Shown piece by piece: positions 39,482 through 46,638 of a DNA stretch of 64,000 bases. The stretch covers positions 124,001-188,000 of the forward strand of contig CBDBDH010000001.1 of assembly GCA_965203725.1 (NCBI GenBank), read 5' to 3'. The notes beneath the pieces are model-generated. The model was not told the DNA's origin. It searched no databases and saw only the letters and a program-made list of their open reading frames with translations. The position numbers and the translations under genes were made by a program. Each line of letters starts with the position of its first letter. The stretch's first letter is position 1. The stretch comes from WTFY01 sp965203725. GTDB taxonomy: Bacteria; Pseudomonadota; Gammaproteobacteria; UBA4575.

Positions 39482-40411
39482 ATGGACCTCCCCGGCCTGA
39501 TTTCGGCTCGACCGCACATGTACGCACTGCTTGTATTCGCTCTCCTCTTCGCCTTCGTGCTGGTGGCCGGGGCAGCCCTGGCCTATCCCGTGTACACCCT
39601 GCTCTCCCTCGTGCTGGAGCCGGAGTTCGAGCGGGTGGCCAACCGCACGGTGCTGGGACTTGGCCTGCTCACCCTGCTGGTGCTGTTTCGAACGTTCGGT
39701 TTCCGGACCTGGCAGGACATCGGCTTCCCCCCAAAGGGCGCACAGTTCTTCAAAGACGCGCTGCGCGGATTCGGGGCGGGCCTGCTGATCATGGGGCCGG
39801 TCGTGGCCGGGCTGCTGCTCTCTCAGAACCGGGTGCTTGACCTGCAATGGGACTGGTCCGTGTCGGGCGTGGCTGTCCTGCTGGTCACCGCACTTATTTC
39901 TGGCCTGGCCGTGGCGCTGATCGAGGAGACCTTTTTCCGGGGCGCCTTGCTCACGGCCGTGCTGCGGCGCGGCTCCGCATTCCTGGCCGTGGCCTCGACC
40001 AGCGTGCTGTACGCATTCGTGCATTTCCTGCGGCCCGAAATACACGTGGACCCAGGTGCACTGGGATGGACGGACGGTTTTGTCCTGCTGGTCGATGCGT
40101 TCGCCTTCCTCTTCAGCCCCCTGCAGGTGCTCGATTCATTCCTGGCCCTGTTGGCCGCAGGCATCCTGCTTGCCCTCGTGCGGGTGCGCACCAACCGCCT
40201 GGCGCTGTGCATCGGGATCCATGCCGGCTGGGTGTTCTGCATCAAGGTGTTCAAGCGGGTGACCGATTCGAATGACGGCTCGGCCTATGCCTTTTTGTCC
40301 GGCAGCTACGACCAGGTGATCGGCTACCTGGCAGCTGCATTCCTGGTGCTGGCCATTGCGCTCTACCTGGGAATCAGTCGCCCGGCTGGAGAAAAAACAA
40401 GAATGGGGTGA
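39482..40411 (+). CDS. CPBP family intramembrane metalloprotease
   Basis: A 309-residue membrane protein with about eight hydrophobic segments and the CPBP (Abi/Rce1-like) motifs. Motif 1 is EETFFRG (about 148-154), motif 2 FVHF (about 180) and motif 3 HAGW (about 242). These form the glutamate/histidine active site of CAAX-type intramembrane proteases. The bacterial substrate is unknown. The start could also be the ATG at 39518. The last codons and stop lie inside a degenerate tRNA-His-like sequence, so the original C-terminus may have been altered by integration. Confidence 0.88.
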   Translation: MDLPGLISARPHMYALLVFALLFAFVLVAGAALAYPVYTLLSLVLEPEFERVANRTVLGLGLLTLLVLFRTFGFRTWQDIGFPPKGAQFFKDALRGFGAGLLIMGPVVAGLLLSQNRVLDLQWDWSVSGVAVLLVTALISGLAVALIEETFFRGALLTAVLRRGSAFLAVASTSVLYAFVHFLRPEIHVDPGALGWTDGFVLLVDAFAFLFSPLQVLDSFLALLAAGILLALVRVRTNRLALCIGIHAGWVFCIKVFKRVTDSNDGSAYAFLSGSYDQVIGYLAAAFLVLAIALYLGISRPAGEKTRMG

Positions 40412-40443
40412 GTGATGGGGTCGATCCCAGGAACTACAAAACC
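40403..40443 (+). repeat. Degenerate copy of tRNA-His 3' end (att-like repeat)
   Basis: TGGGGTGAGTGATGGGGTCG at 40404-40423, and onward to ATCCCA, matches the tRNA-His 3' half at 42713-42740 with one C/T change, one missing A and one A/T change. AGGAACTACAA versus AGGAACCACAA follows after a gap. It is in the same orientation as the tRNA and 2.3 kb from it. This is the expected displaced 3' end after integration into tRNA-His. Confidence 0.7.
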
Positions 40444-40463
40444 AAGGGGCTCCTTATACGCTG

Positions 40464-40754
40464 TCACGCCGCAGGCGAGAGCCGCCTTACCTTGATCCGG
40501 TTTGCCTTTTTCATGGCCTGAGACAGATCATAGGCCGATTGAAGTCGGTACCAGGTTTCCGCACCGCCTCCGAAAGCTTTGTCCAGGCGGATGGCCATCT
40601 CGGGTGAAATCCCTGAATGACAATTCACAATATCCGAGAGTTGCTTGCGGCTGACGCCAAGCTCATGTGCAGCCTCGGTCACGCTGAGCCCCAAGGGTTC
40701 CAGGCAGTCGTGACGAACAGACAAGCCCGGATGAGGCGGATTTTTCATGGCCAT
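40464..40754 (-). CDS. higA: HigA-family antitoxin
   Basis: A 96-residue XRE/HTH protein of the VapI/HigA type. It starts MAMKNPPHPGLSVRHDCLEP, has the helix-turn-helix LSVTEAAHELGVSRKQLSDI (about 23-42) and the conserved SPEMAIRLDKAFGGGAETW. In intact systems it neutralises HigB and represses the operon. An AGGAGGGT-type ribosome-binding site precedes it, just after the toxin remnant. Here its partner toxin is broken, so it is probably an orphan antitoxin. Confidence 0.92.
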   Translation of the reverse strand: MAMKNPPHPGLSVRHDCLEPLGLSVTEAAHELGVSRKQLSDIVNCHSGISPEMAIRLDKAFGGGAETWYRLQSAYDLSQAMKKANRIKVRRLSPAA

Positions 40755-40766
40755 GCTGAGACCCTC

Positions 40767-40958
40767 CTAATGGTAGTCGATCAAATCTACGCCACTGACA
40801 TCCTGTCCCTGAGAGCAAAATGTAATGCGCCAGTTCCCAGATATCCTTACTGACCAGCACCCTGTCCGATTCCCCTTCAACGGGTGCAGTCCAAAGCCTG
40901 GCTGGTTTGGCGAGGCTTTCAATGAAGGTGCCGGCAATACGGAACTCCATTCCTGCAC
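40767..40958 (-). pseudogene. higB: 5'-damaged HigB/RelE-type toxin remnant
   Basis: The C-terminal 45 codons read GLHPLKGNRTGCWSVRISGN and onward to VDLIDYH. This is the C-terminal half of a HigB/RelE-fold toxin, where WSVRI and the terminal DYH are family features. The expected N-terminal half of about 45 residues is absent. In a different frame from 40950 the DNA reads MEFRIAGTFIESLA, like the start of a RelE-type toxin, so a deletion with frameshift is likely. A GTG-started 63-residue frame remains. Activity is unlikely. Confidence 0.7.
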
Positions 40959-40963
40959 GACAC

Positions 40964-42640
40964 CTAAGCTCGGCAGTACTGTACTAACGCTGACCGACCT
41001 ATGATCGAGACAATGCGCACCAACGCATTCTGCCCCTCGGCATCGCTGAGCCTCATGTCTTCTCCGAGATCAAAGTGAACCGGTTGCTGAAGTCCGCCAT
41101 TGATTGCAATGTTATCCGCGTACAGGTAGGTACGGTTATGGGTATCCAGGATTGGGTCGAGCCGTCCGTACAAGATCGGCAAATGCCCCGTATCTTTTGT
41201 GAAAATGACAGACCCACCATTGGAAAGTTCGCTCAATTCGACATCAAGTGGGCCCTCTGCCGGTATCCAGTTGTGCCCGAGGAACGCGGCAAACCCTTTT
41301 GCCGCCACGAAGACAGTCATCGGCAATTGAGATGAATGCAGGTCAAAGATCGCAGCGCCGCCTTCGTCGGTGACTGTGTGTTTCCATGTCTCGTTGGGAA
41401 ACAATGCGAGCACGCTGGCACCTGCAACCGGTTGATCCGCGGCTCGGACCGTGACTGTGCAATCCGATGCTTCCCAGTCAAACGCATGCAATTCCTGCCA
41501 GGGAACCAAGCTGTTGGCCCCCCGGCGCTGGGCCTGATCGCCGCCGTAGACAACCACGACCGCGCATCGGCGAGCCGATTGCGTGAGGTGTTTTTGGACG
41601 CGGCGGGAACCCTCCAACAGACTGGAGGATGCCGTCTCGGAGGACTTGGCTTCAACGATCATGGTATCCATTGAGCGTTCAACGATGAGATCCGCCTCCG
41701 CACCGTTTCGGTCACGGTAAAACGAGAGGTTATACGCTTCCCCATGGTGGGCCCGGCGTTTGGCAATCTCCGAGACCACCCAAGTCTCAAAGATTGGGCC
41801 GCGAAGAGGATGGGTGCGCAGTTGTTCCGGCGAGCGGATGCCCAGAAGCCAGCAGACAAGCCCGGTATCATAGAAGTGCAGCTTTGGCATCTTTACCAGC
41901 CGTTTGCGCAGGTTCGAGTGAAAAGCCGGCAAACGGAAAACGAGAAAGCTGGTTTCCAGGATGCCGAGCCAGGCTTTCACGGTCGGTTGTGAAATACCGC
42001 AATCCCCGGCCAGTGACGAGTAGTTGATCAACTGTGCCGTGCGCCCGGCACAAAGTGAAATGAAGCGCTGGAATGTCACGAGGTCGGTGACGTTGCTGAT
42101 GGTCCTCACATCGCGCTCAATGTAGGTTGTGATATAGGAACTCAGCCAGTCGGCCGCATCCATATTGGCATCGAATATGCGTGGATAGGACCCGGAAACC
42201 AGGGCCTCTGCGAGCGTTGCGGGATGCGGGTCAAAGCGTATCGTTTCGCCTCGCGTCAGCGGAAGCAGGTTGAACACGGCTGTTCTTCCAGCCAGCGACT
42301 GACTGACCGATTCAAGCAAAGAGAAGTTTTGCGAACCGGTAAGAACCCAACGACCCGGTGCAGGGTCTGCATCGATTATGCCTTGCAGGTAGGAGAGCAA
42401 ATCCGGAACTCGCTGCACCTCGTCGAGCACAGCACCTTGTGGAAACTGTGCCAGGAAGGCACGAGGGTCTTCCATCGCGAAGGCGCGAACGTCAGGGGCT
42501 TCTAATGTCTCGTACGGGTGCTGCGGAAACAAAGCACGGCATAACGTGGTTTTACCGCTTTGCCGAGGTCCGGTGAGCGTGACGGATGGCCATTTCTGCG
42601 CCGCTTGCGTCAATCTTGGAGCCAAGTCGCGTGCGATCAT
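40964..42640 (-). CDS. AAA ATPase with DUF4143 and a C-terminal Ig-like extension
   Basis: A 558-residue protein. The N-terminal AAA domain has Walker A TLTGPRQSGKTTLCRA (about 21-36), Walker B-like AVLDEVQRVPD and GRWVLTGSQNFSLLESVS. A DUF4143 region follows (about 180-370, RDVRTISNVTD to FETWVVSEIAKRR) with PD-(D/E)XK-like residues AEADLIVER and IVEAKSSE. Most relatives end near residue 390. Here about 165 more residues form an Ig-like segment (VRAADQPVAGASVLALFPNE) and a further domain (LYADNIAINGGLQQPVHFDL). The function of the family is unknown. ATG 42640 was chosen over TTG 42646. Confidence 0.88.
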   Translation of the reverse strand: MIARDLAPRLTQAAQKWPSVTLTGPRQSGKTTLCRALFPQHPYETLEAPDVRAFAMEDPRAFLAQFPQGAVLDEVQRVPDLLSYLQGIIDADPAPGRWVLTGSQNFSLLESVSQSLAGRTAVFNLLPLTRGETIRFDPHPATLAEALVSGSYPRIFDANMDAADWLSSYITTYIERDVRTISNVTDLVTFQRFISLCAGRTAQLINYSSLAGDCGISQPTVKAWLGILETSFLVFRLPAFHSNLRKRLVKMPKLHFYDTGLVCWLLGIRSPEQLRTHPLRGPIFETWVVSEIAKRRAHHGEAYNLSFYRDRNGAEADLIVERSMDTMIVEAKSSETASSSLLEGSRRVQKHLTQSARRCAVVVVYGGDQAQRRGANSLVPWQELHAFDWEASDCTVTVRAADQPVAGASVLALFPNETWKHTVTDEGGAAIFDLHSSQLPMTVFVAAKGFAAFLGHNWIPAEGPLDVELSELSNGGSVIFTKDTGHLPILYGRLDPILDTHNRTYLYADNIAINGGLQQPVHFDLGEDMRLSDAEGQNALVRIVSIIGRSALVQYCRA

Positions 42641-42661
42641 GGCCAACAGACTAGCATAAAA

Positions 42662-42698
42662 TTAGGCTAATTTAAAATATAATCTTTAATTAGCCTAA
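42662..42698. promoter_or_regulatory. 11-bp inverted repeat in the DUF4143 ATPase promoter
   Basis: TTAGGCTAATT (42662-42672) and AATTAGCCTAA (42688-42698), perfect arms around a 15-bp A+T-rich spacer containing TATATTTTA on the minus strand. It lies 22 bp before the ATPase start in the only strongly AT-rich stretch of the locus. It is a likely operator for a dimeric regulator; HigA is a candidate. Confidence 0.6.
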
Positions 42699-42712
42699 AT
42701 AATTGAAATATT

Positions 42713-42789
42713 TGGGGTGAGCGATGGGGATCGAACCCACGACCACAGGAACCACAATCCTGCGCTCTACCAACTGAGCTACGCTCACC
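42713..42789 (-). tRNA. tRNA-His (GTG)
   Basis: Cloverleaf starting GGTGAGCGTAGCTCAG with the extra 5' G, anticodon GTG, T loop GGTTCGATC, CCCA at 42713-42716. Its 3' end borders the small toxin-antitoxin/ATPase islet, and a degenerate copy of that 3' end lies at 40403. Confidence 0.97.
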
Positions 42790-42848
42790 ACAGGGGGGTT
42801 GATGTTAACGCATGAAATGCCGTAGCTCCACCTGTGCCGGATCAGTGA

Positions 42849-43634
42849 TCAGTGCCAGTCCCGGATGGCGGCAAGCTTGGCGAAGGCGGGCTCTTGCATC
42901 GCCTCCGGAGCCTCCACACGGCGGACAACATCGTTCTCGACGATAAAGAAAAACAGCTCCTCATGCAGGCACCCCGACGGACAGTCGCCCCAGGCCTTGC
43001 GAACGATGACATACCAGGTCTCCTGCACCCGAACCACCTCGATGTCCGCGCTATCGCCGAGCAGGGCATCGGGATGTGCGAACCGTACGCCCGGAATTTC
43101 AAGATAGGCCCGGGCAGCCGCTTCGAGATTGACGTACTTTGAAAACTCCAGGAGGGCTGCCCCGACATGGAGAAAGACCCGCATATCCGAAAGGCCCAGC
43201 CGGGCGTTCAAATCGTCGAATTCCACGTGGCCGGTAGGCTGGCCTTCCTTGCGCCCGGCAGGCACGGCTGCACTCAGGAGAGCCGGCGTCAGTCCGACAA
43301 GCAGTATTCCAGGCCTGAAGTCCATGCGTGGCGAAACTTCCCAGGCGGGCGGGTATGCGGTCCGGACCTGATCCAGTACCTGCCCGATCTCCCGGGCAAG
43401 CCGGTCCCTACGTTTCGGGTTCAGCAGCAGGCCACTGCTTTGCCTTCGCAACATGCGATCGGCCAGCACCATGGCATCCGAGATCGTCTCTGCATCCTCG
43501 GGGGCTTCGCTTGAACCGACGTCACTTGCACTCGCTTGCAGCGCACAGGCCAGGGAGAGAGCAAGCACAACCAAGAACCAGACGCCGGAACGCAAGTGGG
43601 CACACCGGACCATCACTTTGTGGACTTCGCTCAC
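42849..43634 (-). CDS. Hypothetical exported protein
   Basis: A 261-residue protein with a signal peptide (VWFLVVLALSLACALQASA, about 18-36), possibly preceded by an over-long n-region, since an internal ATG at residue 8 is a better start. The mature part contains RPGILLVGLTPALLSAAV, a segment ARLGLSDMRVFLHVGAALL and a single CPSGC pair (about 221-225). I do not recognise a family. It starts 6 bp after the sugar dehydrogenase stop, so the two are one operon and probably both act in the periplasm. Confidence 0.65.
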   Translation of the reverse strand: MSEVHKVMVRCAHLRSGVWFLVVLALSLACALQASASDVGSSEAPEDAETISDAMVLADRMLRRQSSGLLLNPKRRDRLAREIGQVLDQVRTAYPPAWEVSPRMDFRPGILLVGLTPALLSAAVPAGRKEGQPTGHVEFDDLNARLGLSDMRVFLHVGAALLEFSKYVNLEAAARAYLEIPGVRFAHPDALLGDSADIEVVRVQETWYVIVRKAWGDCPSGCLHEELFFFIVENDVVRRVEAPEAMQEPAFAKLAAIRDWH

Positions 43635-43640
43635 GCCGCC

Positions 43641-44825
43641 CTAGTCGGTCGGCTCAAGACGCAAGAGCATGCCGTTTCGAGCATCCGTGAGCAGGTAGAT
43701 CAGCCCGTCCGGTCCCTGGCGCACGTCCCGGACACGCGCCCCCCAGTCCTCAAGCAGGCGCTCCTCGACCACCACCTTACCCTCCCTGACCTCAAGCCGG
43801 TCCAGCAGCCGGCCAGAAAGCGCTCCAATGAAAAAGCTGCCACGCCAGTTCGCGAAGGCATCCCCGTCGTAAATCATCAGCCCCGAAGGCGAGATCGAGG
43901 GCACCCAGTAGTGCACCGGCTGGGCCATGCCTTGCTTGTGTGTGCCTTCACCGATCTTAAAACCGGAGTAGCTGCGGCCATAGGTAATGACCGGCCAGCC
44001 ATAGTTCACGCCCGGCTCGATCAGGTTCAGCTCATCTCCCCCCAGGGGGCCGTGCTCGACGAGATAGAGCTGTCCGCTCACCGGGTCCCGGGTCATGCCC
44101 TGCGCATTGCGGTTGCCGTAGGTGTAGATCTCGGGCCGGGCATTTGCATCCGCCACAAATGGATTGTCCTGTGGGACGCGCCCGTCCTCATGCAAGCGGA
44201 TCACGGAGCCTGCCGGGTCATCCAGCGACTGAGCCCGGTCCGGGTCGCCGCGATCACCGACGGTCACAAAAATATAACCCTCCGAGAACACAAGACGGGA
44301 GCCGAAATGGCGACCTCCGCGGGTGCGAGGCAATGCCACGTAAAGCTCCTTGATATCCTCAAGGCGATTGCCGACCAGGCGCGCGACGGAAACCGCGGTG
44401 GTGCCCCCGCCCTTGCCCGGGCTCGCATACGACAGGTAGATCAGGCGGTTCTCATCGAAACGCGGATGGGGTACGACATCCAGCAGGCCTCCCTGACCGC
44501 TTGCATAAACCTGCGGGACCCCGGCCACGGGCTCCGGGTCAAGCCTGCCCTGCACGATGCGCCGAAGGCGCCCCGGGCGCTCGGTCACCAGCATGGACCC
44601 ATCCGGCAGGAAGGCCAGGCTCCAGGGATGCTCAAGTCCGCCGGAGACCTTCACCAGCTGGAAGCGGTGCTGCAGTGAATCGTACTCCCCGAGCACTTCG
44701 CCGGCATCCGCCGAACGACCCGCCCCGAGCACAACCGAGACTGCCAAAAGCAGCGCGAAAAGGCGGCTGGCAGTATGCCGTACTACTGGATAGTCAGGTA
44801 CATGGCCGCTTTTATCCATAACCAT
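43641..44825 (-). CDS. PQQ-dependent soluble aldose sugar dehydrogenase (YliI/Asd-like)
   Basis: A 394-residue periplasmic six-bladed beta-propeller enzyme of the glucose/sorbosone dehydrogenase family. It has a signal peptide (FALLLAVSVVLGAGRSADAG, about 23-42), GLEHPWSLAFLPDGSMLVTE and GGLLDVVPHPRF. The hallmark is EHGPLGGDELNLIEPGVNYG, matching E. coli YliI closely. Family members oxidise aldoses with PQQ. No PQQ biosynthesis gene is in the window. The true N-terminus may be internal, since about 20 residues precede the signal core. Confidence 0.92.
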   Translation of the reverse strand: MVMDKSGHVPDYPVVRHTASRLFALLLAVSVVLGAGRSADAGEVLGEYDSLQHRFQLVKVSGGLEHPWSLAFLPDGSMLVTERPGRLRRIVQGRLDPEPVAGVPQVYASGQGGLLDVVPHPRFDENRLIYLSYASPGKGGGTTAVSVARLVGNRLEDIKELYVALPRTRGGRHFGSRLVFSEGYIFVTVGDRGDPDRAQSLDDPAGSVIRLHEDGRVPQDNPFVADANARPEIYTYGNRNAQGMTRDPVSGQLYLVEHGPLGGDELNLIEPGVNYGWPVITYGRSYSGFKIGEGTHKQGMAQPVHYWVPSISPSGLMIYDGDAFANWRGSFFIGALSGRLLDRLEVREGKVVVEERLLEDWGARVRDVRQGPDGLIYLLTDARNGMLLRLEPTD

Positions 44826-45159
44826 GGCAGGTGGTTCTCCTTATTGCGACATGAAAGCGCCCCATGCCCGAATCCAAACAACACGGGGTACAGCGGGGCG
44901 ATGTCGAACGAGTGTAGCAGTCATGCCCGGCCTCTTTCCAGAAAGTACGGCAGCCGATTCTCAGGCAGGCTTGTAGCAAAAGGATCATCCAAATCGCGTA
45001 ATCTGGGATATATAGTACTCTCAGGGAACCAGGAGTACGGGGCACTGTCACAATGGACTTGAATTGAGGCTCAAGAGACACCATTGTTTACGTAGGGTGA
45101 AAGTGATTGATAACGGTTACGTAAGACAAGCTATAGACGATAGGAGAGTATCTAGATTC
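44826..45159. other. Intergenic region before the accessory repeats
   Basis: About 330 bp with falling G+C toward 45.0-45.2 kb. TATATAGTACTC near 45010 resembles a plus-strand -10 for the small gene at 45160. No gene or hairpin was recognised. Confidence 0.35.
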
Positions 45160-45396
45160 ATGGCTAAAAAAACTTCTGATTTAACTGCTCAAGTTGGCAG
45201 GATGAACCTGGTGATGGGCGAGGTACGGAACGATCTCAAGTCGTTGCAAGAGGAGATGACATACACTCTCCAAAAGTTTAATTTGCCGCTGGCCGAACAC
45301 ACCAAGTGCGTTACCAGTATCGGCAAGATGCGAAAGAAACTCAGCGAGGCAATGACAGAAACCGGCGATGCCAAGAGGAAGAAAAAAGATTCGTAG
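45160..45396 (+). CDS. Small coiled-coil hypothetical protein
   Basis: A 78-residue charged protein starting MAKKTSDLTAQVGRMNLVMG, predicted mostly helical/coiled coil (GEVRNDLKSLQEEMTYTLQK) with a lysine-rich tail (RKKKKDS). TAGGAGAG lies 10 bp before the ATG; an upstream frame from 45064 is possible. Its last 117 bases lie in the 250-bp duplication shared with 46.4 kb, where the second copy is frameshifted. No family recognised. Lower G+C than neighbours suggests acquired DNA. Confidence 0.45.
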   Translation: MAKKTSDLTAQVGRMNLVMGEVRNDLKSLQEEMTYTLQKFNLPLAEHTKCVTSIGKMRKKLSEAMTETGDAKRKKKDS

Positions 45397-45540
45397 GCCG
45401 GTGATTCGACAGGTTGGGCGCAACACCTTCACCCGTCCCATTCGGGAGCCTGCTGGTCGCGCCTGAGCTTGGTACGCTGCAGGCAGACCGACTCGAATAC
45501 AGCCTCCAAGGCGTAATCGTTTGACGAGATGCCCGGCAGG
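45280..45540 (+). repeat. Direct repeat copy A (duplicated gene ends)
   Basis: 261 bp closely matching copy B at 46393-46638 in the same orientation. It joins the 3' end of the small coiled-coil gene (plus strand) to the 3' end of an HNH gene (minus strand). Copy B has a 15-bp net deletion near GACAGAAACCGGCGAT of copy A. Confidence 0.85.
45429..45540 (-). pseudogene. C-terminal fragment of the methyltransferase-HNH gene
   Basis: The minus strand reads LPGISSNDYALEAVFESVCL and then QRTKLRRDQQAPEWDG-stop. It differs at six of 36 residues from the C-terminus of the gene ending at 46527. The frame continues upstream for only a few codons before a stop, so it is a detached 3' end, from a second diverged homologue or from duplication. 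Confidence 0.8.
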
Positions 45541-45596
45541 CGTATCAGTTCCTGCTCAAAGCGCTAATAGACACTAAACGACAGAATGACTTCCTG

Positions 45597-45713
45597 ATGA
45601 CACTGGAATTTCGTGAATTTAGGCTACTCGCTAAAGAGGTCTCTACTGGCAAACAACTGCCAGATGCGCTTTACACTCATGAGTCTGCCATTGGTGTTCT
45701 GTCGAAGGCCTAA
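45597..45713 (+). pseudogene. 38-codon N-terminal fragment, tentatively a phosphorothioation-associated methyltransferase
   Basis: The frame MTLEFREFRLLAKEVSTGKQ followed by LPDALYTHESAIGVLSKA-stop (38 aa) is immediately followed by unrelated DNA. The pattern GKQLPDALYxHESA resembles the beginning of methyltransferases associated with DNA phosphorothioation, as I recall that family; this needs a search. No ribosome-binding site is obvious. A truncated gene start is the simplest reading. Confidence 0.35.
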
Positions 45714-45899
45714 GGGAGACATATTGCGAATTCATGATGCAGGCAGACAGGGTGTGAGCTTTGGGAGGGTATCGGTGGTCAGGGGTGTGAAAAAGTGAAG
45801 GATTTTCATGATGTTGCTTTAATTCTAGGGCTTTCCAAAAGTTTCAACCTGGGTGCAGGACTTCACTAAATTGCACTGCACAAATGCTATGCTATGGAC

Positions 45900-46130
45900 A
45901 TGGCTCAAATATTTGATACACATGCAGCGGTTAAAGAACTGGTTGCATCTGGCCTTAATGAACAGCAAGCCGAGGCAATCACTACCATCACCTGTAAACT
46001 TGCAGAAACCAACCTGGCAACAAAAGAAGATATTGCCGTATTAAGAACTGATCTGTACAAAGCGGCCCCGCTGATTGTCGGTCTGAACACGGCAGTTACT
46101 TTTGGTTTGTTGGAGCTGTTCCTTCCTTAA
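45900..46130 (+). CDS. CCDC90/DUF1640-like small membrane protein
   Basis: A 76-residue protein starting MAQIFDTHAAVKELVASGLN. It has the FDTxxxVkxLxxxGxxexQAeAI pattern and the TNLATKEDIAVLRTDLYK coiled-coil segment of the CCDC90/DUF1640 family. It ends in a hydrophobic C-terminal segment (PLIVGLNTAVTFGLLELFLP) that probably spans the membrane. The coiled coil is shorter than usual. The bacterial function is unknown. Such genes are often associated with mobile or toxin-antitoxin-rich regions. Confidence 0.6.
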   Translation: MAQIFDTHAAVKELVASGLNEQQAEAITTITCKLAETNLATKEDIAVLRTDLYKAAPLIVGLNTAVTFGLLELFLP

Positions 46131-46392
46131 AAGCGTTCCAGAAAAAAGATCGATTCGCTTGTTCCCGCTTCCCTTTCGGGAAACCCTTGTGTAGCCAGTG
46201 GTCACTCTGACACAGGCATTGGTGATGTGTTGTGCTGGCTGTGTGAAGGTGAAGGTGGCGAAGATTCTTTAGACCCGTTATCCCTCTGGACAAAATTCCA
46301 CACGGAACCTTGACATTGTCGATGGTGAAACAATTACCATTGGCAACAGCCTGTTCTGCTTGCGCAAGCAGCTATGGGTTTCGCAGTGTTGG
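46131..46392. other. Degraded sequence before repeat copy B
   Basis: About 260 bp. Plus-strand fragments such as SGHSDTGIGDVLCWLCEGEG and, after a stop, DIVDGETITIGNSLFCLRKQ look coding-like but are interrupted. I could not assign a family. Probably remnant coding DNA. Confidence 0.3.
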
Positions 46393-46638
46393 AATTTGCC
46401 CCTGGCAGAACAATACCAAGTGCATTGCCAGTATCAGTAAGATGCGAAAGAAATTCAGCAAGGCAGTGCCAAAAGAAAGAAAAAAGATTCGTAGGCCGGC
46501 GATTCGACAGTCGGGGCATAACACCTTCACCCGTCCCATTCAGGAGCCTGCTGGTCCCGCCTAAGCTTGGCACGCTGCAGGCAGACCGACTCGAATACAG
46601 TCTCCAGGGCATAATCGCTTGGCACGATGCCCGGCAGG
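46393..46638 (+). repeat. Direct repeat copy B
   Basis: 246 bp matching copy A (45280-45540). It includes the last 37 codons of the methyltransferase-HNH gene on the minus strand and a frameshifted version of the coiled-coil gene 3' end on the plus strand. Confidence 0.85.
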
